DNA from: Candidatus Solincola tengchongensis
GTDB taxonomy: Bacteria > Actinomycetota > Geothermincolia > Geothermincolales > RBG-13-55-18
Length of the DNA stretch: 24,653 nucleotides
Direction: 5' to 3'
Assembly (NCBI GenBank): GCA_015711895.1
Contig: JACVJH010000285.1
Span: 1-24,653 of the forward strand
The position numbers and the translations under genes were made by a program. Below the pieces are notes generated by a model. It saw nothing but the letters and a program-made list of their open reading frames with translations, was not told the origin of the DNA and ran no database searches. This document shows, one piece after another, positions 16,604-23,985 of this stretch. Position 1 is the stretch's first letter. Every line of letters starts with the position of its first letter.

Positions 16604-17089
16604 ATGTATTTTCGGGGAGAATCGCATGAGGGAAGTCCTTTTAGTCCCGGCGGTTGGGAATGTCACGGGAACATTCCTCGCTTTCGCGCGATGATGGGTG
16701 GGCATTTTCGCCCCGGCATGGGTCCGGTGGGGGGCGGATTCGTGGGGTTAGGGCCGAATTCCGCTCGCCTCTTACTAAGGCCGGCGGTCCTGCTTCTCCT
16801 GGCGGAGGAGCCGGCGCACGGCTATCAGCTGATGGCGAGGCTGAGAGAGCTGGGAATCGGCAAGGGCATGGACCCCTCCCTTCTCTACCGGCTACTGCGC
16901 ATGCTCGAGAGTTCGGGACTGGCGGAGAGCTCGCTGGACGATACCGGGGCCGGTCCGGCGCGCAAGGTCTACCGGCTCACTCCCCAGGGCAGGGAGCTGC
17001 TGGACCTCTGGATATCCGGATTGGACGATGCCCTCGAGATACTGCAGACTCTTAAATCGCGTTACCAAAAAATGGAGAGCAACCGTTAA
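16604..17089 (+). CDS. PadR-family transcriptional regulator
   Basis: A 161-residue PadR regulator. The winged helix lies at about 55-130: LRPAVLLLLAEEPAHGYQLM (58-77) is the hallmark PadR N-terminal helix pair, DPSLLYRLLRMLESSGL (90-106) the recognition region, and KVYRLTPQGRELL (121-133) the wing. A short C-terminal helix (135-156) should dimerise. The first 50 residues are a Gly/Met/His-rich, disordered-looking extension with a single Cys (C20) next to H21; a sensing role is possible but unproven. ATG 16604 is preceded by a perfect AGGAGGT; a GTG three codons upstream overlaps that site. No transporter or enzyme is cotranscribed, so its targets beyond itself are not evident. A hairpin terminator separates it from the convergent glycoside hydrolase gene. 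Confidence 0.87.
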   Translation: MYFRGESHEGSPFSPGGWECHGNIPRFRAMMGGHFRPGMGPVGGGFVGLGPNSARLLLRPAVLLLLAEEPAHGYQLMARLRELGIGKGMDPSLLYRLLRMLESSGLAESSLDDTGAGPARKVYRLTPQGRELLDLWISGLDDALEILQTLKSRYQKMESNR

Positions 17090-17130
17090 GCGCGCAACGC
17101 AGTCGTCGCTGCCTTCTGCGACCCGATGCC

Positions 17131-17159
17131 CGCCCTATCGCCGGAAGGGGCGATGGGCG
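17131..17159 (+). terminator. Hairpin between convergent PadR and glycoside hydrolase genes
   Basis: CGCCCTATCGCC (17131-17142) pairs with GGCGATGGGCG (17149-17159) over 11 bp with one bulged T and a GGAAGG loop. A pyrimidine-rich tail follows on the plus strand. It ends directly at the hydrolase stop codon, so it probably stops PadR transcripts and may act in both directions. Confidence 0.5.
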
Positions 17160-18968
17160 TTACTCTTCGCTTCTCATCCCCTGTCCCTTCCTCCTCGCGG
17201 CCCTGATACCGGGGACGGAGAGCATGCCCAGGAGGCAAACCAGGGTCAGTGATGCCGTTGCGCTACCCGTACCGCAAAGGGGAAGGACCTTGAACCCGGC
17301 GGCAAGTCGGGCCTTGGAGCCGTCGGGGTTCATGACCATCAGGTCGTAGTCCCCCGGCTCGACACCCCAGAGGGTTACTGCGCAGGTCAGGTGTTGTTCC
17401 GAAGCCGCCTGTACATTGAGCCCCTCGATAGCTCTCGACCCGGCCTCCAGGCGCACGGCGGCGCCGGTTTGGAACCCCGAGCCGGTGAGATCGAGATTGA
17501 GGAGCAGGGTGTGCTGGTATGCCTGAGCGGGGGAAACGGAAGACACCGCCACCTTCCTGAAATTCACAATGACCGGGAACTTTCCCACCTGGAGATCCGA
17601 TATCACGATTTCTCCGTTCGTGTCCCGGGTCACCCCCGGCAACGGCAGCTCATCTCCGTTCAGGGGTTGGATGAGCGTGGGGTTCCGGTAGGAAGGGTCG
17701 TTGACCCGCAGGTCAAGGAGATCGGCACCGTCGTCCGATTTCCAGAGTGCCATTAGCAGCGTGCCGTCGTCGCGGGTAAAGGAGTGGGCCTCCAGGCTTT
17801 CCATATCGGAGCAGGAAAGGAGGACGGGAGGGTTGGGGAAGGGGACGGTATTGCCGAAAACATCCTGGAAGGTGGTAAAGGCGTCATACGAGGGTTTACA
17901 CCCGAAGTCCGAGTAGAGAAGGCCGTAACGGTCCATATCGTTGATGTGGGTGTCCCGCAGGTTGTACCAGAGCACGCGTTCCACGTCAGTGCCCGCATAG
18001 TTGATCATCGTCCGGAGCAGGTATGCGGCTTGGGTGTCTTCGTCCACGCCGGGCGGAGTCACCTCACAGGTGGTCCATCCCACCTCGGTGATCCAGACCT
18101 GGAGGTCTCTCTGAGTATTCTGAGCTACCAACCAGTGGACGAAATCCACCAGGATGCGGCATAGGGGTTCCTTGGGTCTCAGGAGATCGTCCTCCGGCTG
18201 GCCCTCCACCCCGATGGTCTCGGCGTAGGGATGGTAGGCCACCGCATCCACATATTCGCCGGCTCCCAGGGCCAGGCATTCTCCCATAAAGTCCGATCCC
18301 AGCCCCGCCATCCCTCCCATGACTATACACGCCTCGGGGTCCACGGCGCGGATTTCCTCCGATGCGGCGGCCAGGATAGCGAGGTAGTCTTGCGGATCGG
18401 GCTGGGGTTGCCAGAAAGCAGGTATATTCTCCTCGTTCCATATCTCCCAGGCGGGAACCTTTCCCCGATATCGCGAGGACACGGTGCGTACGTAATTTCT
18501 CCAGGCCGTGAGGTCTGTTGGGGGATAGTTCCAATCTTTTCCTCCGTTGGCCCAGGGAGGCGAAGTGCCTAAAAGGCCGAGCAGGGATAAGCCGTTTTCT
18601 ATAGCTTCCTGGACCACCTGGTCCGTCCCGGAAAAGTTCCATTGTCCGGGGGAAGGTTCCAGATCGTACCAGGCGAAGTCGCAGCGCAGCCAGGATAACC
18701 CGGCATCCTTAAGCGCTGCCACCTCCCCTTCGATGAGCGGCTGAGGGTACAGCTTGATGTGGCTGGACACCGCTCCGAAACGTGGCCCCACCCTCGCCTT
18801 CAGGCTCTCGAGTTCTCTTTCTCCGGAGTAGAACGTGGAGGGATAAGCCGGAGGGGCGAGGAAGACGATGCAGGCCAAAAAGAGTGCCAGGAGGGCGAAA
18901 AGTAGCCCCAGTTTCCTTGTTGCCCATGGCCTGTTATCGCTACGGCCATCTGGCGGATGTCTGTCCAC
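17160..18968 (-). CDS. Secreted GH39/GH5-like glycoside hydrolase with TIG-like domain and C-terminal membrane anchor
   Basis: A 602-residue extracytoplasmic protein. A signal peptide covers about residues 14-43 (basic start, then LGLLFALLALFLACIVFLAP). The catalytic TIM barrel (about 60-375) fits clan A: acid/base Glu179 in WEIWNEEN and probable nucleophile Glu295 in VWITEVGW; LSWLRCDFAWYDLEPSPGQW (91-110) is a typical early strand. A beta-rich region follows, then an IPT/TIG-like domain at about 472-563 (VSSVSPAQAY, LTGSGFQTGAAVRL, YDLMVMNPDGS). The C-terminus is a Cys-Gly, a hydrophobic stretch and an Arg/Lys cluster (565-594), like a membrane anchor or sorting tail. Start is GTG 18968 with AGGAGG nine bases upstream; the frame extends 57 more codons without family resemblance. 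Substrate unknown; GH39 and GH5 families act on xylosides, mannans or glucans. Confidence 0.82.
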   Translation of the reverse strand: MDRHPPDGRSDNRPWATRKLGLLFALLALFLACIVFLAPPAYPSTFYSGERELESLKARVGPRFGAVSSHIKLYPQPLIEGEVAALKDAGLSWLRCDFAWYDLEPSPGQWNFSGTDQVVQEAIENGLSLLGLLGTSPPWANGGKDWNYPPTDLTAWRNYVRTVSSRYRGKVPAWEIWNEENIPAFWQPQPDPQDYLAILAAASEEIRAVDPEACIVMGGMAGLGSDFMGECLALGAGEYVDAVAYHPYAETIGVEGQPEDDLLRPKEPLCRILVDFVHWLVAQNTQRDLQVWITEVGWTTCEVTPPGVDEDTQAAYLLRTMINYAGTDVERVLWYNLRDTHINDMDRYGLLYSDFGCKPSYDAFTTFQDVFGNTVPFPNPPVLLSCSDMESLEAHSFTRDDGTLLMALWKSDDGADLLDLRVNDPSYRNPTLIQPLNGDELPLPGVTRDTNGEIVISDLQVGKFPVIVNFRKVAVSSVSPAQAYQHTLLLNLDLTGSGFQTGAAVRLEAGSRAIEGLNVQAASEQHLTCAVTLWGVEPGDYDLMVMNPDGSKARLAAGFKVLPLCGTGSATASLTLVCLLGMLSVPGIRAARRKGQGMRSEE

Positions 18969-19396
18969 GGGAACGCACCTCCTCAACACCTTGTGCGGCG
19001 TGAGGCGAGCCCAACAGTAGGCGACAATCTTCTCATGCCGAAAACTCTCCGACAGCCGTTTCCTAGGCCCCAGCCGGGATTCGCCCCGCCTTCCTCCGAT
19101 TTGAACCTGAAGGCTCTGAGCCGGTGTCCAGAAAGTCATCCCCCATCAAGTCGAAGAGAAGGGGGAGAGGCGTTTATTCACCAAACACCGATCAGGCCTA
19201 TGGTAATTCTTGCCATCCCCCTTTCCCTAAAGCAAAACTAAACCTGGCTTTTTAATGCGCCGGGGTTTTGTTTCTGTGGAGTTTGAGTCTTCCCCCATGA
19301 ATATCGCCCTCATCAAAATTAAATATTAATGAACACGTTAAGTCAAACAATTCAATGGGAGAAGCCGATCAACGGGTTTGGCCTTATCAAGACGTA
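18969..19396. other. Intergenic region upstream of the glycoside hydrolase gene
   Basis: This holds the hydrolase promoter region and an AT-rich segment (about 19310-19350) but no gene I can support. At 19241-19274, AAACCTGGC and GCCGGGG around a TTTTTAATGC loop, followed by TTTTG, resemble a plus-strand terminator with imperfect pairing, although no plus-strand gene precedes it. Its reason for being there is unclear. Confidence 0.4.
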
Positions 19397-19616
19397 GAAG
19401 GTCCGCGGAGGCGCAGCCTTCTTGAGGCATGTTTATACGAGGCCCAAAGGACAAATCCTCGTACACCTTCCATGTTTCTTTGTGGGTCGCATGGAGCGAG
19501 GGAGTTGGTAGGGCCGCCGAGAATCCCTGCCCACCTGGAAAGCTACCGGCTTGCCTGCCCGTTGTTCAGGGATTTTATGAAGGCTTGAAGCTGCCTTACG
19601 GGGCGTCGCCTCCGTA
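19397..19616 (+). ncRNA. Candidate structured RNA (run of hairpins)
   Basis: Six hairpins follow one another in about 220 bases: GAAGG/CCTTC (19397-19421, with inner GCG/CGC), TACGAGG/CCTCGTA (19436-19463), GGTAGGG/CCCTGCC (19507-19531, one G-U pair), AAGC/GCTT (19540-19552), AAGGC/GCCTT (19580-19597) and TACGG/CCGTA (19597-19616). The G-U pair becomes an A-C mismatch on the other strand, which favours the plus strand. An AT-rich stretch precedes the run. It does not look like tmRNA, RNase P, SRP or 6S RNA to me. Short hairpins arise by chance in GC-rich DNA, so this is a candidate only. It ends about 110 bases before the rubredoxin-like gene and could be its leader. Confidence 0.3.
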
Positions 19617-19726
19617 GCGATGATGTTTCGTGAGCGTTTATCCCCCTAGGTGAGGTGGGATAATACGGGATGGAGCGGATCCTCGGTATCCGAAGGGCTC
19701 GAAGACGGATTGTCGGAGGTGGGCCA

Positions 19727-19845
19727 TGGCGGAATGGGTGTGCAAGAAATGCGGCTATGTGAGGGATTCGCGCTGCAAGCCTAAGAAGTGCCCGAACTGC
19801 GACGCTCAGAATGCGTTCGAGAAGAAGGAAGGGAAGTCCAAGTGA
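19727..19845 (+). CDS. RCKP-type rubredoxin-like microprotein
   Basis: A complete 39-residue gene: ATG, GGAGG six bases upstream, TGA stop. The protein is lysine-rich with two knuckles, C6-KK-C9-GY and C22-PN-C25, around the segment SRCKPKKCP (15-23), the spelling of the 'RCKP-type rubredoxin-like' domain family. With four Cys spaced like half-length rubredoxin it should bind Fe or Zn. Known relatives are similarly tiny and often lie near redox or oxidative-stress genes; function is untested to my knowledge. C17 of the RCKP motif is a fifth Cys. It stands alone, 292 bp from the HspR-like gene, which is on the opposite strand and converges on it. Confidence 0.85.
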
Positions 19846-20137
19846 CGGTAGGGAGGAAGCCGCAAGCAGGGACGCACGCTGGGAAGCCTCGAACTTAAGG
19901 CCCTCGAAGATGCGCGAGCCCCATCCCCTTGGCCCGTCTCATACGGGAGCAGGGGCGGAGTTCGGTGGCTCGGAGGAGAGCAGGGGTTTATAAGATAAGC
20001 CGTCCGGATTGCGCGGCTCGCATTCAACGATAGGGGGAGGACTTCCAGGGCTCAGGCGGCTTTAAAGACGAACCGCCAGGCTTCGGGTTTCCCTGAAGAT
20101 AATCCAACGGGCGCGAGGGTCGGTATGGTTTGCGGGG
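19846..20137. other. Intergenic region between the rubredoxin-like and HspR-like genes
   Basis: Convergent gap of 292 bp with no credible gene. A 5-bp GGCGG/CCGCC hairpin (about 20056-20078) is the only tidy structure; no T-run follows, so I do not call a terminator. Confidence 0.4.
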
Positions 20138-20518
20138 TCATTGGGCTGGGGCGGTGTCCCGATCATCGTTTCTCTCCGAAACTTCTCCCTCCGGCGCGAC
20201 GGACATGAGTTTTTCCTCCAGTTCCCGGACGCGGGCTTTGAGTTTTTCGATCTCCCTTTCCAACTCCAGGACCTTCCGCACCCCCTGCACGTTCAGCTTC
20301 TCCTTGTCGATGAGCCTGTGAACCATGCGCAGGGTCTCGACGTTTCGGTTGGAATAAAGCCTCGTGTTTCCCTCCGTTCTCCCGGGGCTGACCAGGCCCG
20401 CGCTTTCGTAACGCCTAAGGGTGCTCGGATCGCAGTTGAGAAGGCGGGATACGACCCCTATAGTGTAGAGTGGTTCATCGTCTCTGAACGCCTCGCCTTT
20501 TTCCGCTCCCTTTTCCAT
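20138..20518 (-). CDS. HspR-like MerR-family regulator
   Basis: A 126-residue MerR-family protein. The DNA-binding domain is at about 17-85: LYTIGVVSRLLNCDPSTLRR (17-36) and YESAGLVSPGRTEGNTRLYS (37-56) match HspR, the heat-shock repressor of actinobacteria and relatives. A coiled coil follows (about 83-108, LELEREIEKLKARVRELEEKL). HspR represses dnaK, clpB or hsp20-type genes with DnaK as co-repressor. The divergent neighbour includes Hsp20, which supports that role. I start at ATG 20518, preceded by AAGGAAA; an ATG six codons earlier has no ribosome site. The classic HAIR operator CTTGAGT-N7-ACTCAAG is not visible in the shared promoter, so the operator may differ (see the inverted repeat there). 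Confidence 0.85.
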   Translation of the reverse strand: MEKGAEKGEAFRDDEPLYTIGVVSRLLNCDPSTLRRYESAGLVSPGRTEGNTRLYSNRNVETLRMVHRLIDKEKLNVQGVRKVLELEREIEKLKARVRELEEKLMSVAPEGEVSERNDDRDTAPAQ

Positions 20519-20546
20519 GCTTTCCTTATATAACATGCTAGATAAT

Positions 20547-20597
20547 ATGTCAATATTCTATATATTAATTGACATAAATTATAAAAAAATCTATCAT
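20547..20597 (+). promoter_or_regulatory. Divergent promoter region with inverted repeat between hspR-like gene and hsp20 unit
   Basis: For the plus strand, TTGACA (20569-20574) and TATCAT (20592-20597) have 17-bp spacing, a strong promoter. Arms ATGTCAAT (20547-20554) and ATTGACAT (20568-20575) form an 8-bp inverted repeat with a 13-base spacer; the left arm is also TTGACA on the minus strand, a possible -35 for the regulator. A protein bound to the repeat would cover both -35 boxes. The segment is very AT-rich compared with everything around it. Confidence 0.65.
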
Positions 20598-20622
20598 ATA
20601 TTATGAGATTTATGGAGTCTGG

Positions 20623-20637
20623 AGAAAGGAGGTGATC
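20623..20637 (+). promoter_or_regulatory. Full-length Shine-Dalgarno of the zinc-ribbon gene
   Basis: AGAAAGGAGGTGATC is complementary to essentially the whole 3' tail of bacterial 16S rRNA. It lies nine bases before TTG 20642 (counted from GGAGG) and is what decides that weak start codon. Confidence 0.75.
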
Positions 20638-20641
20638 GTTT

Positions 20642-20848
20642 TTGGTCGGACTTTATAGATGTCCGCGTTGCGGCAGCGCGGGGTCCATAGAGTTCGACAT
20701 GTGTCAGGTTTGTCTTTATGATTTCTCCAAGGCCGAGGAGGCGGAGGCCTTGGTTCACGGTTTTATCCGTAACGGGAAGGTTTTGCGGGAAGAAATGGAT
20801 AGTGGCGAAAACGGCGTGAGTGATCGCAGGGCTCTTGCCGGAGTGTAA
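20642..20848 (+). CDS. Zinc-ribbon microprotein upstream of Hsp20
   Basis: A 68-residue protein with one zinc ribbon, C7-PR-C10-GSAGSIEFDM-C21-QV-C24, then a charged helical tail (28-55) and a polar end. I do not recognise the family. The start is TTG, but the ribosome site is exceptionally strong and a good promoter sits 45 bases upstream, so translation is very likely. It is the first gene of the transcript that reaches Hsp20 105 bp later, opposite the HspR-like repressor; that context suggests a stress-related accessory protein, which is inference. No membrane segment or signal. Confidence 0.75.
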   Translation: MVGLYRCPRCGSAGSIEFDMCQVCLYDFSKAEEAEALVHGFIRNGKVLREEMDSGENGVSDRRALAGV

Positions 20849-20953
20849 GCCAAGCGAGGATAGATAAAAGGAAGGGGCCATTTCAAAACATTACAGATGA
20901 ACATGACCTTTTGTGGTTCACTCCGGAAAGGGTAAGGAAAGGAGGTGGGAGAG

Positions 20954-21397
20954 ATGTCGCTGGCGCGATGGAGTCCTTTCTCCCTTCTGCCTTTCCGGGG
21001 ATGGTTCTGGCGGGGGTGGCTTTGGGACGATCTTGAGCCTTTCCCGTGGTTCGGGGGCTTTTCCTGGTGGCCGAGCATGGACGTTTATTCAGAGAAGGGT
21101 GACATGGTCATCAAGATGGAGCTCCCGGACATGAGCCCAGAGGATATAGACATAGACCTGGGCGACGGCTACCTGACCATCTCCGGAAGGCACGTGCGCG
21201 AGGAAAAGGAGGAGGACAAGAACTACTTCCGCCGGGAGAGATACGCCGGCTCCTTCACCCGGCACATCCCCCTGCCTAAGGAGGTGAAGGAGAGCGACGT
21301 AACCGCCCGTCTGAGGAGGGGGGTGCTCGAGGTGAGGATAAAGGGCGCCGGCAAGGAGGTTTCCGGCAGGAAGAGGATACCCATCCAGTCCTCCTGA
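20954..21397 (+). CDS. Hsp20/alpha-crystallin small heat-shock protein with Trp-rich N-terminus
   Basis: A 147-residue small heat-shock protein, an ATP-independent holdase that keeps unfolding proteins soluble in large oligomers. The alpha-crystallin domain is about 42-130 (VIKMELPDMSPEDIDI at 52-67, YLTISGRH at 73-80, and GVLEVRIK at 123-130, the conserved G-x-L motif). The C-terminal IPI (142-144) is the I-x-I motif that locks oligomers. The N-terminal arm is striking: eight Trp in the first 39 residues (6, 17, 19, 22, 24, 32, 38, 39), many beside Phe. ATG 20954 follows AGGAGG with normal spacing; a GTG three codons upstream overlaps that site. Cotranscribed with the zinc-ribbon gene, and closed by a strong terminator 22 bases downstream. 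Confidence 0.92.
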   Translation: MSLARWSPFSLLPFRGWFWRGWLWDDLEPFPWFGGFSWWPSMDVYSEKGDMVIKMELPDMSPEDIDIDLGDGYLTISGRHVREEKEEDKNYFRRERYAGSFTRHIPLPKEVKESDVTARLRRGVLEVRIKGAGKEVSGRKRIPIQSS

Positions 21398-21419
21398 GCC
21401 TGTGAGGCGAAGTAAAAGA

Positions 21420-21448
21420 GCGGGCCTTAGAGGCCCGCATTTCTTTCT
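21420..21448 (+). terminator. Rho-independent terminator after hsp20
   Basis: GCGGGCCT-tag-AGGCCCGC is a perfect 8-bp GC-rich stem (21420-21438) followed by ATTTCTTTC. It starts 22 bases after the hsp20 stop. Confidence 0.8.
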
Positions 21449-21942
21449 TCACCGCATCCGGAAGAAGCACGGCAGGGTGGGGTGGCACGAACTCCCGGCC
21501 TCGGAGCGGCGGAGAGAGGCGGCTGTCCCGGAGGGGAGGGTGAGCGATTACCGGACATCATTTCTGTGATTGCCACCGGAGGGACACGACCGGACTGGAA
21601 TCGGACGGTTTCCCCAATCCCGAGTCTCCAGCGAATAAGGCAGACCGTAAGAGAGTAGAAAGCCGTGATGGGACTGCCGCCTTCCGGGACCGGAAAGAGC
21701 CCGAGCCGAGCTCTCACCCACCGCTGGTCCTTTGATGAACGGATCCGAGTGGAGCGGGAATTGCCGGCCATTGAGCCGGAGGGGGCAATCCGAGGCATGG
21801 AGGACATCCCGCACGCCCAGCCTTGAGGCGATGCCGAACGCCTCCCAAGGTCTATAATGGGTGTGATCTGTGTGGGTTGCGCGTTTGGAGGAAAGAGGAC
21901 GGGCGGGAAAACCGAAACCTCTTCGGCTCCTGGAGGGCGGGC
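21449..21942. other. Intergenic region, 494 bp, before the ABC exporter
   Basis: No convincing gene on either strand. TATAAT at 21853-21858 is a likely -10 for the exporter operon, about 85 bases before its ATG, without a clear -35. A TTCCGG-ga-CCGGAA palindrome lies near 21686-21699, and ATTGC/GCAAT arms enclose a CCGG-rich hairpin near 21761-21791. Confidence 0.45.
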
Positions 21943-22857
21943 ATGTCGGCAATCAGCGTTAGGGGACTGAGGAAACATTACGGTGACGTGCGCGCCGTGG
22001 ACGGGGTGGACCTGGAGGTGCCGGAGGGGGAGGTCTTCGGGATACTGGGGCCCAACGGAGCGGGTAAGACCACTACCCTGGAGATCATAGAGACCCTGCG
22101 CTCCCCCGACGCGGGGGAGATAACCGTGTTGGGGCTGGACGTGCGGGAGGACCAGAGGAAGATCAGGGAAGCCATAGGGGTCCAGCTCCAGACCACCGTC
22201 TTCTTCGAGGAGCTCACGGTTTGGGAGACCATTGACCTCTTCGCTTCCTTCTATCCCCGCTCGCTCCCCGTTGGCCGGCTCCTTGAGCTGGCGGAGCTGC
22301 AGGGGAAGGCCAGGGCGAGGGTGAACACCCTGTCCGGAGGACAGCACAAGCGCCTTTCTATTGCTCTGGCCCTGGTGAATGACCTCCGCCTGGTCTTCTT
22401 GGACGAACCAACCACGGGGCTTGACCCACAGGCCCGGAGGCATATATGGGAGATGATCGGTCACCTGAAACAGGGAGGCAAGACGGTGCTGATCACCACC
22501 CATTACATCGAGGAAGCGGAGGCCCTCTGTGACCGGGTGGCCATCATGGATCACGGCAGGATCATCGCCGAAGGCGTTCCCGGGAGGCTGGTGACGGAAC
22601 AAGTCCCGGAGAGCACCATAAGTTTCCGCCTCTCGCCGGCTCTGGCCGAGGAGAAACTGGAAAGCCTTCCCGGGGTGGTGAAGGCCGGCGTGGAGGACGG
22701 CACCTACCGGGTCATAACCACCGCGCCTCACGAGACGCTGATGGAGATCATGGCCCTCTGCCGGAGAGAAGGAGTGGAGGCCAGGGAGGTGAACATGAAA
22801 CGGGCCACCCTGGAGGACGTCTTTTTAAAGCTTACCGGGAGGACCATAAGGTCATGA
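21943..22857 (+). CDS. ABC exporter ATP-binding protein (ABC-2 / drug-lipid export type)
   Basis: A 304-residue ATPase. Walker A GPNGAGKT (36-43), Q-loop near Q81-Q83, signature LSGGQ (130-134), Walker B VFLDEP (151-156), D-loop GLD (159-161) and switch His187 are all intact, so it should hydrolyse ATP. The C-terminal 85 residues, ending TLEDVFLKLTGR, are typical of DrrA/CcmA-like ATPases that drive ABC-2 exporters of drugs, lipids or polysaccharides. ATG 21943 is preceded by GGAGGGCGGGC; the frame runs 40 codons further upstream through unrelated sequence. Its TGA overlaps the permease ATG in ATGA, so the two are translationally coupled. A long antisense frame over this gene is a GC artefact. 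Confidence 0.92.
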   Translation: MSAISVRGLRKHYGDVRAVDGVDLEVPEGEVFGILGPNGAGKTTTLEIIETLRSPDAGEITVLGLDVREDQRKIREAIGVQLQTTVFFEELTVWETIDLFASFYPRSLPVGRLLELAELQGKARARVNTLSGGQHKRLSIALALVNDLRLVFLDEPTTGLDPQARRHIWEMIGHLKQGGKTVLITTHYIEEAEALCDRVAIMDHGRIIAEGVPGRLVTEQVPESTISFRLSPALAEEKLESLPGVVKAGVEDGTYRVITTAPHETLMEIMALCRREGVEAREVNMKRATLEDVFLKLTGRTIRS

Positions 22858-23942
22858 GGCCTTTCCAAAAGGTCTTTCTCTACGACCTGAAGATGACCCT
22901 GCGCCAGCGGGAGGCCATGTTCTGGCTCTTGCTCTTCCCTTTGCTTCTCATGACCATCCTCGGTTTCGTGTTCAAGGGCTCCGGGGAGATAAGGCTCAGC
23001 GTGGGCCTGGTGGACCTGGACGGTTCCGCGTTGAGCCGGGCCGTGACGGAGGCCTTTCAGGCGATCGACGCTTTGAAGGTGGAGGTGGGAGGGGAGGGGG
23101 AAGAAAGGGAGGCACTCCGGGACGGGAAGCGGAACGGAATCCTCATCATCCCCGCGGGTTTCGGCGAAGCTGTGGCCTCGGGTAGAAGTGGGGAGGTGAT
23201 CATGCTCGTCAATCGTTCCGAGGTCACCACCGCGCAGGTCACTTCGTCCACATTGAGGGGCATATTGGAGAAGATGGGCCAGGCTATGGCCGGGGCCCCG
23301 GAGGTGATATCCGTCCGCGAGGAGGAGGCCGGCGAGGTCAAGGATTTCGAGTACATAGACTTCATGGTCCCGGGAATCCTGGCCATGGTCATCATGTTCT
23401 CCGGGCTCACGGGATATTCGCTGGAGATCGCCACCTACAGAGAGAAGGGCATTCTGAGGCGTATAAAGGTCTCCCCCATCCCGCTCCCCACCTTCCTGGC
23501 GGGAGGCATAGCTTCAGTGCTGGTCTTTTCCATCCTGCAGGCGGTGGTGCTGGTCTCCTTCGGAGTGCTGGCCTTCGGCATGAGGCTTAAGGGCAACTAT
23601 CTTTACATCGCCGTCTTCGTGCTCCTGGGGTCGCTGACCTTCCTGGCCCTGGGCTTCCTCGTTGCCTCGCTGACCCGCAATTCGCGGAGCGCGGGCCTGG
23701 CGGCCCAGGCGATCGGGATGCCCATGATGTTCCTCTCCGGCATCTTTTTCTCCCTGGAGTGGGTGCCAGTGCCGGTGAGGGTCGTGGCGCGCTGTTTTCC
23801 GCTTTATTACTTGGGGGACGGCCTGCGCGGCGTTATGATCGACGCCGCTTCGCTTTCCGACCTGTGGGTGGATATTGCCGTGCTGGTGGGCGTGGGAGTG
23901 GCCGCTTTCCTGGCTTCCGTGAGGTTTTTCCGTTGGGAGTGA
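22854..23942 (+). CDS. ABC-2 type exporter permease
   Basis: A 362-residue permease with six likely membrane helices: about 22-40, 171-190, 215-241, 250-273, 285-302 and 340-358. Between the first and second lies a roughly 130-residue extracytoplasmic domain (41-168), the layout of the ABC2_membrane_3 / YhgE-YbhR-like group. IDFMVPGILAMVIMFSGL (168-185) and EKGILRRIKVSPIP (197-210), the coupling-helix region, are family hallmarks. It pairs with the ATPase just upstream, four bases of overlap, to form a homodimeric exporter. Cargo is not evident; the lyase genes 43 bp downstream may only share the transcript. Confidence 0.9.
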   Translation: MRPFQKVFLYDLKMTLRQREAMFWLLLFPLLLMTILGFVFKGSGEIRLSVGLVDLDGSALSRAVTEAFQAIDALKVEVGGEGEEREALRDGKRNGILIIPAGFGEAVASGRSGEVIMLVNRSEVTTAQVTSSTLRGILEKMGQAMAGAPEVISVREEEAGEVKDFEYIDFMVPGILAMVIMFSGLTGYSLEIATYREKGILRRIKVSPIPLPTFLAGGIASVLVFSILQAVVLVSFGVLAFGMRLKGNYLYIAVFVLLGSLTFLALGFLVASLTRNSRSAGLAAQAIGMPMMFLSGIFFSLEWVPVPVRVVARCFPLYYLGDGLRGVMIDAASLSDLWVDIAVLVGVGVAAFLASVRFFRWE

Positions 23943-23985
23943 GGTCTACTGCAGCCTCGAGCGGTCGGTTTGCGGAGGTGTGGCG

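Noticed and set aside
19355..19588. 77-codon frame in the hairpin-rich region
   Set aside because: No ribosome site, no motif, and its codons do not resemble neighbouring genes; the base pairing explains the region better.
21427..22731. 434-codon open frame on the minus strand
   Set aside because: It is antisense to the ABC ATPase, whose Walker and signature motifs are intact on the other strand; the translation has no recognisable domain.
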